Made by a program: the position numbers and the translations under genes. The notes below the pieces were generated by a model that saw nothing but the letters and a program-made list of their open reading frames with translations, had not been told where the DNA came from and searched no databases. A DNA stretch of 64,000 bases, from NCBI GenBank assembly GCA_964555585.1, contig CAZKSN010000001.1, forward strand, positions 62,001 to 126,000. The letters run 5' to 3'. The stretch comes from CAZKSN01 sp964555585 (GTDB lineage: Bacteria > Bacillota_I > Bacilli_A > RF39 > UBA660). Of the stretch, positions 43,376 through 51,229 are shown piece after piece. Numbering within the stretch: position 1 is the stretch's first letter; every line of letters starts with the position of its first letter.

Positions 43376-44149
43376 TTACTTTATAAACCTTTTTAAACTT
43401 TTAATTGCATTTTTTTCCAATCTAGAAACTTGTGCTTGAGATATGCCAACTTCAACTGCTATTTCCATTTGAGTTTTACCATATATATATCTCCATAATA
43501 AAATATTTCTTTCTCTCTCTTTTATTTTATATAAAGCTTTCCTCATACTAATTAAATCATCTAATTCCTTTTTTTCTTTTACATCCTCTATTTGATCTAA
43601 TAAGTAAATTGTATCTCCACCATCATTATAAATAGGCTCAAATATACTCATAGGTTGTTTTAAAGACATAGTTGCATTAGACACTTCATATTCAGTAATT
43701 CCTAAATATTTAGATATTTCCTCAGTAGTTGGTTCTTTCCCATATTCATTTAAATAATCATCTCTGTATTTTATAATTTTATAAGCATTATCTTTAATTC
43801 CTCTACTTATCCTAATTGAATTATTATCTCTTATATATCTTTTTATTTCACCTAATATCATTGGAACAGCATATGTTGAAAATTTTACTTGATGCTTTAA
43901 ATCAAAATTATCAATTGCTTTAATTAATCCAACTACCCCTATTTGAAATAAATCATCCATATTTTCAGCACGATTTTGAAACTTCTTTAATATACTTAAT
44001 ATAAGTCTTAAATTTCCATTAATTAATTGTTCTTTAGCCTCAATATTTCCAGCTTGATACTGTTTAAATAATTCTTCCATTTCTTTTGATTTTATAACAG
44101 GAATTTTACTTGTATTTAATCCGGTAATTTCTACTTTATTTTTTGACAT
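43376..44149 (-). CDS. sigG: Sporulation sigma factor SigG
   Basis: 257 residues: the SigG-specific N-terminus 'NKVEITGLNTSKIPVIKS', region 2 ('DDLFQIGVVGLIKAIDNFD', 'FSTYAVPMILGEIKRYIRD'), region 3 and region 4 helix-turn-helix ('QMEIAVEVGISQAQVSRLEK'). SigG drives late forespore genes. The ATG at 44149 is taken as start, with AAAGGAG 11 bases upstream. In B. subtilis spoIIGA-sigE-sigG are contiguous; here 4.6 kb separates sigE from sigG. Confidence 0.96.
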   Translation of the reverse strand: MSKNKVEITGLNTSKIPVIKSKEMEELFKQYQAGNIEAKEQLINGNLRLILSILKKFQNRAENMDDLFQIGVVGLIKAIDNFDLKHQVKFSTYAVPMILGEIKRYIRDNNSIRISRGIKDNAYKIIKYRDDYLNEYGKEPTTEEISKYLGITEYEVSNATMSLKQPMSIFEPIYNDGGDTIYLLDQIEDVKEKKELDDLISMRKALYKIKERERNILLWRYIYGKTQMEIAVEVGISQAQVSRLEKNAIKSLKRFIK

Positions 44150-44204
44150 ATAATAAAAAACTCCTTTCATATCTATATTGATATAATAGGAATTTTTTTA
44201 TTCA

Positions 44205-44453
44205 TTATTCTTCAGGTACTTCTACATTTTCTAGTATTGTCTTTATAATTTCCGCATCTTTCACTATTTTAATTGATTCTTGCCCTTCATACTTCAATTG
44301 TTCCAATACTACTAAGTCTTCCTTTAAATTTTCTCTATCTTTCTCTAGTTCGAAAGCAAGATAGAAAGTTCTTCCCTGATATAAGATATGTCTATAAATT
44401 GCATATTCTCTGCCATCTTGAAGAATAACTATTTTATTTGTATTATTTTCCAT
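44205..44453 (-). CDS. DUF1292-like small protein
   Basis: 82 residues, acidic, soluble. 'KIVILQDGREYAIYRHILYQ' and 'GRTFYLAFELEKD' look like the beta-strand pattern of DUF1292 (YrzB), a small Firmicutes family without known function. The match is by general pattern only. It is the last gene of the three-gene unit with the two large proteins upstream, 31 bases after the 838-residue gene. Confidence 0.5.
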   Translation of the reverse strand: MENNTNKIVILQDGREYAIYRHILYQGRTFYLAFELEKDRENLKEDLVVLEQLKYEGQESIKIVKDAEIIKTILENVEVPEE

Positions 44454-44484
44454 AATTTCCTCCTATACTTTTTTCCAAAATATA

Positions 44485-47001
44485 TTACCTTCCTCCAATA
44501 GAGGGTTCATCTTCACCTGAAATTACCTGAGTACCGTCTGTTCCATTAATTAAATCTTCATAATCTTCAAATGCTTTATCTGCTGCACCTCCTGCATTAG
44601 CAGCTTCGCCAGGAGTTATTACTTCATCTTCAATTAATTCGGGTATATCTGCCTCAGTTACTTCATCACCTGTAGATGGTAAAGGTTCAGTTACTGCTCT
44701 TGCATTTTCAATTTCAGCTTCAATTTTAGCATAATCAATATTTGTAATATTTATTGTACCATTAGTATTTTGAGATACAGTAGCCACATTGCTTATTTTT
44801 AAAGTATCTCCGTCTAAATCCATATATGCACTTCCTGTGCCATCAACATAACCTCTAACTCCTGCAACTGTTACAATAACAGATTCACTTGTAGGAATTT
44901 CAGATATCTCTGGATTTGTTATTGTTTGATCTGGTGTAACAATATATTGACCTGGTGTTACTACTGGTTGTTCTGGCTCCTCAGGCTGTTCTGGCTCTTC
45001 AGGATTTTCTGGTTGCTCAGGTTCTTCTGGCTGATCTGGTTGCTGTGGTCTGTCAGGTCTATCTGGTCTTTCTGGTGTTGAAGGAGTTACTATTTCTACT
45101 TCTCCCTCTTCTTCTGGAACTTCTGTAGTAATCGGCAAATCATCTTTTGGCTGTTCTTCAATAGTTTGAGTTTGTGCTGGAGGTATATTATCAGGAACTA
45201 CTTGAGTCTTTGGCTTAATAAAAGTTAAACCCACTACCGCAGTCGCTGCAGCTAACGCAATATAAAATATTGCTCGTAATTTTTTATTATTTTTTAATTT
45301 ATCAAATAATTTTTTTGCACCATCTACAAATCTAGCAATTGGTGTGGGCTTTTCTTCTGGATCATCATCTTTAGGCTCAAGTTCTTTAGCTTTTTTCTTA
45401 GCTTTTTCCTGATCTTCTAATGACAATCCTGCAAGAACTCTTTTGTATATTTCTTTTTGTTCTTCAGTTAACTCATTATCTTTTTCTTCACTCTTTGGTA
45501 ATTTATTTATTATTTGATTAAATCTATCTGCTATAGAAAGTTTTAAATATTGTTCTCTTAATTTTAAAGCATTTAATTCCCTTTTTTTATTTGAAACTAT
45601 ATTTTCTTCAAATCTTCTATCAGATCTATTTATTTTTGATTTTAAATTAATATTTTTAATTAATTCTTCAAATCTTTCTCTTTTACTAACTCTTGATTCG
45701 ATTCCTAAATCAATATTTTTATTTTCTGCATCTAAAGCTGTATTATTATGTTTTAATTCATTAATATTTGACTTAATAGCTTTATTTTCTGTTTTTAAAT
45801 CAGTTAATGATTTCTTTTGCTTGTTTGTTAAGTTTTCTTTAGATTCAAGTTTTTTAATTTCATTATCGTTTAAAGTTAATTTTTCTTTTGCAGACTTAAT
45901 TGTTGCATTATTATTTTTTATTTGAACATTATTTTGAACTTTCTTTTGTTCTGCATTATAATCTTCTACATCAAGATCTCTAATATATTTATTACATCTT
46001 GCTTTTTGAGATTCTTCTATTTCATATTGATTAATTAATTCTCCATCTGGATTTTTTGGATCTTTTATTAATCCTAAATTTTTAATATTTTCTTCATGTT
46101 CTTTTATTTCTAATTCTAGCTGCTCTTTCATAGATGCAATTTCTTCTATTTCTTTTTCACGAGATTCCTGATCAATCTTGGTTATACTTAAAGCTGCTCT
46201 TAGAGGTTCTAATCTTCTTCTAACCTCAGCTTCATCTATTAAATCTCTTTCAAAATCTCTAATAATATATTGCATTTCTAAAATAGGATCAATGGTTAAA
46301 TCAATATATGCCTGTTGTAAAGCTGCTAATTTATTTTTTAATTCATTATTTCTTCTAATATCATCAAGATAAAAGTTATCAGAATTTTCTCTTCTGAAAT
46401 TATCTAAAGCTTCTTTTAAAGCCTCAACTTCTGCTCTACGATTGTTTAGTGTTTCTTCAAATCTTCTTAAAGTTACTTTTTTCTTTTCAAGATTTGCGTT
46501 CTTTCTTCTTATTCTATCTTCTATTTTAGCTATATTTTCTTCTCTTTTTATTCTATTTAATCTGATACCATCAAGTCTTACTCTATAAAACCTAGCTGTT
46601 TCAGGATTAGATGAATTTGCTTTTGATTCATAATCTCTAATAGTTTGATCATATTTTGCATTAATTTCTGATTCTCTTTCCAATAAAGCTTTATCTTTTT
46701 CAATATCACTTTCATAACCATTAATTGAAGATTGAAGAGATTCAAATTTTTCTTCACTTTTTGCTAAGTTTTCTTCAGCTTCTTCCAATTCAAGTTCTTT
46801 CATACTTAAATCAAAAGTAGGAGTTTCATCAATTCCATCTAATTTATCTTGAAGAGAATGTAATTCTTCTTCAGTACTTGAAATTAATTTACTAATTTCA
46901 AAAGACTGAGTCATTCTTTGATATGCATCCTTTTTAGCAACATCTGATGGTATTGATATCACTAAATTATTTAATTCCATTAATAATTCATCTTTATTCA
47001 T
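44485..47001 (-). CDS. Large coiled-coil protein with one membrane helix and Pro/Glu-repeat stalk
   Basis: 838 residues. Parts in order: long charged coiled coils (~30-500) with Arg/Lys/Glu-rich heptads; a basic segment (~556-576); one membrane helix (~577-595); an outer part with a Pro-Glu/Asp-Gln repeat (642-680, units such as PEEPEQP), a small domain ('VTVAGVRGYVDGTGSAYMDL'), and an acidic tail. There is no signal peptide, so the coils are predicted inside and the repeat outside. LPSTG occurs at 774-778 but no hydrophobic anchor follows it. It could link an inner filament or DNA to the wall. The family is not recognised. It lies five bases after the 569-residue gene. Confidence 0.7.
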   Translation of the reverse strand: MNKDELLMELNNLVISIPSDVAKKDAYQRMTQSFEISKLISSTEEELHSLQDKLDGIDETPTFDLSMKELELEEAEENLAKSEEKFESLQSSINGYESDIEKDKALLERESEINAKYDQTIRDYESKANSSNPETARFYRVRLDGIRLNRIKREENIAKIEDRIRRKNANLEKKKVTLRRFEETLNNRRAEVEALKEALDNFRRENSDNFYLDDIRRNNELKNKLAALQQAYIDLTIDPILEMQYIIRDFERDLIDEAEVRRRLEPLRAALSITKIDQESREKEIEEIASMKEQLELEIKEHEENIKNLGLIKDPKNPDGELINQYEIEESQKARCNKYIRDLDVEDYNAEQKKVQNNVQIKNNNATIKSAKEKLTLNDNEIKKLESKENLTNKQKKSLTDLKTENKAIKSNINELKHNNTALDAENKNIDLGIESRVSKRERFEELIKNINLKSKINRSDRRFEENIVSNKKRELNALKLREQYLKLSIADRFNQIINKLPKSEEKDNELTEEQKEIYKRVLAGLSLEDQEKAKKKAKELEPKDDDPEEKPTPIARFVDGAKKLFDKLKNNKKLRAIFYIALAAATAVVGLTFIKPKTQVVPDNIPPAQTQTIEEQPKDDLPITTEVPEEEGEVEIVTPSTPERPDRPDRPQQPDQPEEPEQPENPEEPEQPEEPEQPVVTPGQYIVTPDQTITNPEISEIPTSESVIVTVAGVRGYVDGTGSAYMDLDGDTLKISNVATVSQNTNGTINITNIDYAKIEAEIENARAVTEPLPSTGDEVTEADIPELIEDEVITPGEAANAGGAADKAFEDYEDLINGTDGTQVISGEDEPSIGGR

Positions 47002-47006
47002 AATTT

Positions 47007-48716
47007 CTACTCCTTATTCCTGTAAAATAACTTTAATGCGTATTTTATATCACCACTTGCATTTATGTCTGATAATGTATTTACAGGATATCCCAATTCT
47101 TTAAATTTACTGATCATTTCAGATTCCTGTTGATAATTTGTAAATATGCTTAACCAGTTTTCTTCTGAAATACTGTCTACATTCTGTAATTTCACTTTCT
47201 GTTTTGATTGTATTTCCCTATATGAGGAACTCTTAGGTTTTGTACTTGACCAGTCTGTCCATGAAGTCCATCTGTAATTAGTGGTTCTTGTCGCATTTTC
47301 ATCCGGAGCTTCCACTGAATATCCACTTACCTGTCCGGATACTAATTTGTACCATTTATATGCTGTGGTTTCAGTTGTCATATCCTTTAATGCGCCAGTA
47401 ACCGGAGCTGTTTTATAAAATACCTTTTCATTTGTTACATTGCTTTGTCCGCTTGGATAATAACTTCTTATCTCATCAGTAAATCTGTACCATTGATATA
47501 CAGTTATTGATACAGTTTTACAAATATCAGATCCTCCAGTACATGGAGTTGAAGTAAAGCTTGACCAAGCACTGTAGGTTCCACAAGCTGAATTATCTGC
47601 TTTTAATGTACCACTTTCACATCTATAACAAGTTGATGTTTCTGATGTTTCAGTCAATCCATTATCACAAGTATAAAAATCATCAACATAAATTGTATGA
47701 GTTGGATTATTTATATTTTCACTACAAGTAACATATGAAGTTACATTGTTTGGATCTGTTGCACTTGCACATTCCCACATATGAGTTGAACTTGTTGTAG
47801 TTGGGGTTCCAGTTGTAGTCCAGGTTCTTGTAGTATATCTTGTATACTGTATTCCATTTGCATAATAATTGAATTCATCGTTTGGTTGAGTCGCACTATA
47901 AAGCCTGTCTCCATTTTCATCTTCCCAATATACTCTTTCATCTCCACCGGTTGCAGTATACCATTTGGCAACAGTAGTAGCATTGTCATATTTATCATAA
48001 CCAGTCTTTGGTGATGAAGTGTAATATTCTTTTACATCTGAGGCTTTTGTTTTATCTCCAGTACTTGTATAGTAATATTTCTCATTTAAATTCCAAATAT
48101 ATTCTTTATCTCTATAAATATAATAGTTTGTTATTGATAGTGTTTTATAATTTGTATAAGGAATGTCTTCTTTCCAATATTCTTCAACTTTTCCTAAATT
48201 TGCATTTTCTAAATCTAAATACTTTCCTAAAAATGTAAATTTAATGTCAGATTCATCAGCGATTAAATCTGCTTCTGTTCCTTCCTTCCATTCTCCATAA
48301 TAATCATCTGATTTATAGTCATCACAAACCAATAAAGGTACCCATTGTAATTTTTTACTTTCAAGCATACATACTTTTACATATGTTGTTTCATCATCAC
48401 AATTACTATATTTGTCAGGATTTAATAAGCCAAAATCAGATAGTATTTTTAATGAAACTGTAGAACATTCACCAGCTGAAGTTGGCAGTAAATATTCATT
48501 GTTTTCATAATATTCTTTTCCAGCTTCCAGTAACGTTGTCTCTAATTCATTTTTTGGTTCTTCAGTTTTATTACATCCTTTAAACAGAAAAACAATTACA
48601 ATTACTCCAAGAATAACTAATAATGCAATTCCTATTCTTTTTAAATTCATTAATTTTCTTTCTCTATTTTCTTCTTCTGCTGAATAATATTCATCATCAT
48701 TATAATCTTTATTCAA
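47007..48716 (-). CDS. Membrane-anchored Cys/aromatic-rich surface protein with repeats
   Basis: 569 residues. An acidic cytoplasmic start, one membrane helix (~26-46) and a large outer part with many Tyr, Trp, Thr and about 16 Cys. The segment after the helix ('LLEAGKEYYENNEYLLPTSA', Cys84) looks like a pilin-type globular start. Two copies of a repeat, Y-x-[ST]-[SA]-P-x-T-G-x(6,7)-TT-x-x-KWY, occur near 231-253 and 434-456. It starts with TTG, nine bases after AGGAGG, and has its own TTGCAT-17-TACAAT promoter. A wall or surface role is likely; the family is not recognised. Confidence 0.7.
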   Translation of the reverse strand: MNKDYNDDEYYSAEEENRERKLMNLKRIGIALLVILGVIVIVFLFKGCNKTEEPKNELETTLLEAGKEYYENNEYLLPTSAGECSTVSLKILSDFGLLNPDKYSNCDDETTYVKVCMLESKKLQWVPLLVCDDYKSDDYYGEWKEGTEADLIADESDIKFTFLGKYLDLENANLGKVEEYWKEDIPYTNYKTLSITNYYIYRDKEYIWNLNEKYYYTSTGDKTKASDVKEYYTSSPKTGYDKYDNATTVAKWYTATGGDERVYWEDENGDRLYSATQPNDEFNYYANGIQYTRYTTRTWTTTGTPTTTSSTHMWECASATDPNNVTSYVTCSENINNPTHTIYVDDFYTCDNGLTETSETSTCYRCESGTLKADNSACGTYSAWSSFTSTPCTGGSDICKTVSITVYQWYRFTDEIRSYYPSGQSNVTNEKVFYKTAPVTGALKDMTTETTAYKWYKLVSGQVSGYSVEAPDENATRTTNYRWTSWTDWSSTKPKSSSYREIQSKQKVKLQNVDSISEENWLSIFTNYQQESEMISKFKELGYPVNTLSDINASGDIKYALKLFYRNKE

Positions 48717-48746
48717 ATTAAAAGACCTCCTATTTATACTAAGAAC

Positions 48747-48775
48747 ATTGTATCATTATTCAACATAAAATGCAA
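48747..48775 (-). promoter_or_regulatory. Promoter of the 569/838/82-residue operon
   Basis: Minus-strand -35 TTGCAT (48770-48775), 17-base spacer, -10 TACAAT (48747-48752). It is of the housekeeping type, just after the sigE terminator. Confidence 0.7.
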
Positions 48776-48787
48776 TTGATAAGTAAA

Positions 48788-48839
48788 AAAAAGTGATATT
48801 AAACTTTCATTAAATTTTTAAGTTTTTTTATCACTTTTT
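48788..48839 (-). terminator. Terminator after sigE
   Basis: Arms AAAAAGTGATA (48788-48798) and TATCACTTTTT (48829-48839) with the sigE stop in a 30-base loop, then T8 on the minus strand. It separates sigE from the next operon. Confidence 0.65.
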
Positions 48840-49482
48840 TCTCAATTCTGGAAATATAAGACTGACTTATTTTTAACTTGTCTGCAACTTCTTTTTGAGT
48901 ATATTCTTTTCTGTTTAACAATCCATATCTCATAATAATTATTTCTTTATCTCTTTCATTTAATTTATTTATTTCTTCCAACAGAATACTTTTATCAACA
49001 GAGTTTTCATATTCTTTTTCCACTATATTAATATCTGTGCCAAGAACATCTTCCAGATGAAGCTCATTACCTTCACCATCCAAGTTAATGGAATCTTCAA
49101 AACTCACTTCCACTTTTTTTCTTTTATTCTTTCTTAAAAACATTAAAATCTCATTATCTATGCATCTTGAAGCATAAGTTGCCAGTTTAATATTTTTATC
49201 CAATTTATATGTTGTAACTCCCTTTATTAGTCCAATAGTGCCTATGCTCACTAAATCTTCCAAATCATATGAAGTATTATCATACTTCTTTGCTAAAAAT
49301 ACAACTAATCTTAGATTATGTTCAATTAAATAATTTCTTGCATTAATATCTCCGTTATTATATGCCTTAACATAATATTCTTCCTTCTTTTTAGTTAATG
49401 GGGGAGGCAGTATATCAGTACTTCCTAAATAAAATATATTATTTTTATATTTAAATATCTTCCTTAATAATTCTTTAATCAC
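48799..49482 (-). CDS. sigE: Sporulation sigma factor SigE
   Basis: 227 residues. An N-terminal pro-sequence of about 20 residues precedes 'FYLGSTDILPPPLTKKKEE', the SigE-specific block near the cleavage point; region 2 ('DLVSIGTIGLIKGV', 'LATYASRCIDNEILMFLRK') and region 4 ('TQKEVADKLKISQSYISRIE') are intact. SigE is the first mother-cell sigma factor, made as a precursor and cut by SpoIIGA, whose gene overlaps its start by eight bases. Confidence 0.96.
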   Translation of the reverse strand: MIKELLRKIFKYKNNIFYLGSTDILPPPLTKKKEEYYVKAYNNGDINARNYLIEHNLRLVVFLAKKYDNTSYDLEDLVSIGTIGLIKGVTTYKLDKNIKLATYASRCIDNEILMFLRKNKRKKVEVSFEDSINLDGEGNELHLEDVLGTDINIVEKEYENSVDKSILLEEINKLNERDKEIIIMRYGLLNRKEYTQKEVADKLKISQSYISRIEKKVIKKLKNLMKV

Positions 49483-50275
49483 TATTTCCCTCCAATAATA
49501 AATTATTTAATATACAGTTTACACCATCCATCTTAAAGTCATTTGAAGAAATTCCTACTACTATATTGTTCATTAAACCGATACCTTTTATGTATACTTT
49601 TTTAGGTATAATACATTTCAATATACCATGAGAATCAACAGTATCATAAGGAACCAATATGAAGTTTTCCTGAGTTATTTCCTTTATTAATTTTTTATCA
49701 TTCACTATTATTACAGCTCTTTGCTTATACGGTTCTGTTAAATTATTGGCTGTATCCAAATAACCGTTTAAATTATATATTTTTCCGTTTTTTAAATATA
49801 AATCCACTTTATAGTTTAATGAATATACATTTTTAAATCTTTTTGCCTGCTTTGTATAGATATATAAAATAAGAGGACTCACTGTCAATAAAAATATATA
49901 ATTTATACTTAATCCTTTATTGTAGAAAACTAAACCAATGTTTCTATAACTAAATTCTACATTTAAATAATATAAAAAACCTCCAAGAATTATGCTTACA
50001 GAATAAAAATAAAGTAAATTATTTATTAAATATTTTATATCTTTATAACCAAATGTAACAAGAATTATTATCACACTTAAAATTAATTTATAAAAAAATA
50101 AAATCAGATTGCTTACATCAATAAATAATACAAGTATACTTAAACTGCCAATTATACTTGCCAGTATTATTCTTCTCATTTTTATATTTCTCTTTAATAT
50201 TATACATACTGTCAACAGAATTAAGAAATCTATTAAAAAGTTTAAAAGAAACAATAGATCCAAATATATAGTCAT
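49475..50275 (-). CDS. spoIIGA: SpoIIGA, pro-SigE processing protease
   Basis: 266 residues: five or six membrane helices (1-140) and a C-terminal aspartic protease domain with the active Asp174 in 'GYLDTANNLTEP' (DTAN in place of the more common DSGN). It cleaves pro-SigE after a signal from the forespore. AAGGTGAAGAG precedes the ATG. The overlap with sigE ensures matched expression. Confidence 0.93.
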   Translation of the reverse strand: MTIYLDLLFLLNFLIDFLILLTVCIILKRNIKMRRIILASIIGSLSILVLFIDVSNLILFFYKLILSVIIILVTFGYKDIKYLINNLLYFYSVSIILGGFLYYLNVEFSYRNIGLVFYNKGLSINYIFLLTVSPLILYIYTKQAKRFKNVYSLNYKVDLYLKNGKIYNLNGYLDTANNLTEPYKQRAVIIVNDKKLIKEITQENFILVPYDTVDSHGILKCIIPKKVYIKGIGLMNNIVVGISSNDFKMDGVNCILNNLLLEGNSD

Positions 50276-50300
50276 CTCTTCACCTTCTAACAGTATAAAA

Positions 50301-50327
50301 AAAACGACATAAGTATTTTGTCGTTTT
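50301..50327 (-). terminator. Terminator between the 268-residue gene and spoIIGA
   Basis: Arms AAAACGACA (50301-50309) and TGTCGTTTT (50319-50327), then T run on the minus strand. TATACT follows it just before the spoIIGA ribosome site. Confidence 0.8.
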
Positions 50328-50330
50328 ATA

Positions 50331-51137
50331 TTATAATTCCATTTTTAATTGAAATGGTTCTTCAGGTTTGCTCTTTGGATCAAAAAGTACATTTAATGAT
50401 TCCAAGTCTTTTAGTGTATCTTCTAACTTTTGATTCTCCTCCTGTATTTTATTTAATCTGTCTACTTCTTCTTTTAGAGAAATCCCAAAAGTTCTGAAGC
50501 GCTTATATTGTATAGTTTTACCATCTCCGGAATGCAACTGAAGAATTAAATTATAAACTCCACTTTTAAAATCTGTTTTTCCATTTTCAGGTATTTTATT
50601 ATAGGACAACAGCATTTCATAAAGGTCATCTCTCATATCCTTCATTGAATCTATCTTATTTTGTCTGCAGAATTTAAATATGTTAAATTGAGGATTTTCT
50701 AATAACGGAAGTAACTTTTCATACAAAGATTCCGCGTCTTTTACATAATCAAATTCTCCAGGTTTTAACAAATCTAAAAACATAATTTGACCTTTATATT
50801 TATAAGCGATACTAAAACTAGATAAATGTTCTACTAACTGATTTAATTCTGCAGGTTTAACTGTCTGATATCTATTCTTAACAGCTTCATCTATTGTTTT
50901 CAGAGTTGTTAGTCTTGAATCTATCTTATATCTGATGAAAGATAAATTAACCTGACCATACCTTTTTTTATGTCTCTTGAAATTACTGTATACATATTGC
51001 CTTTTTACTGAATTTGACATTTCTTCAATCAGAGAATCTTTTATTTTTGATGCCTCAGAATCAGATTCACATGCAATTTTATGTTTTTCTCCCTGCTTTT
51101 GAACAATAATATACCTTTTTTCACCTAAATCATTCAT
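50331..51137 (-). CDS. Hypothetical soluble protein
   Basis: 268 residues, no membrane helix, helical and charged, with a C-terminal coiled coil ('LKEEVDRLNKIQEENQKLED') and a Pro-rich end. Basic block near 44-62 ('KRQYVYSNFKRHKKRYGQVN') could bind nucleic acid. The ATG at 51137 follows GGGGG; an ATG at 51161 is too close to it. It lies between rpoC and spoIIGA with terminators on both sides, so it is transcribed alone. No family recognised. Confidence 0.65.
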   Translation of the reverse strand: MNDLGEKRYIIVQKQGEKHKIACESDSEASKIKDSLIEEMSNSVKRQYVYSNFKRHKKRYGQVNLSFIRYKIDSRLTTLKTIDEAVKNRYQTVKPAELNQLVEHLSSFSIAYKYKGQIMFLDLLKPGEFDYVKDAESLYEKLLPLLENPQFNIFKFCRQNKIDSMKDMRDDLYEMLLSYNKIPENGKTDFKSGVYNLILQLHSGDGKTIQYKRFRTFGISLKEEVDRLNKIQEENQKLEDTLKDLESLNVLFDPKSKPEEPFQLKMEL

Positions 51138-51192
51138 ACTAAAACCCCCATTAACAAGCATATATTATATCAAAATAATGTTTAAAAGTCAA

Positions 51193-51220
51193 AAAAGCAC
51201 TACATTTCTATAGTGTTTTT
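51193..51220 (-). terminator. Terminator of the rpoBC operon
   Basis: Arms AAAAGCACTA (51193-51202) and TAGTGTTTTT (51211-51220, one G-T pair), then T6 on the minus strand. Confidence 0.8.
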
Positions 51221-51229
51221 TAATTTTAT

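Noticed and set aside
44960..45080. Tandem DNA repeat or CRISPR-like array
   Set aside because: The repeats code in frame for Pro-Glu/Gln units of the 838-residue protein; there are no spacers.
45257..45279. LPSTG cell-wall sorting signal in the 838-residue protein region (residues 774-778)
   Set aside because: No hydrophobic helix and no basic tail follow; 60 acidic residues lie between the motif and the C-terminus, and the only helix is upstream.
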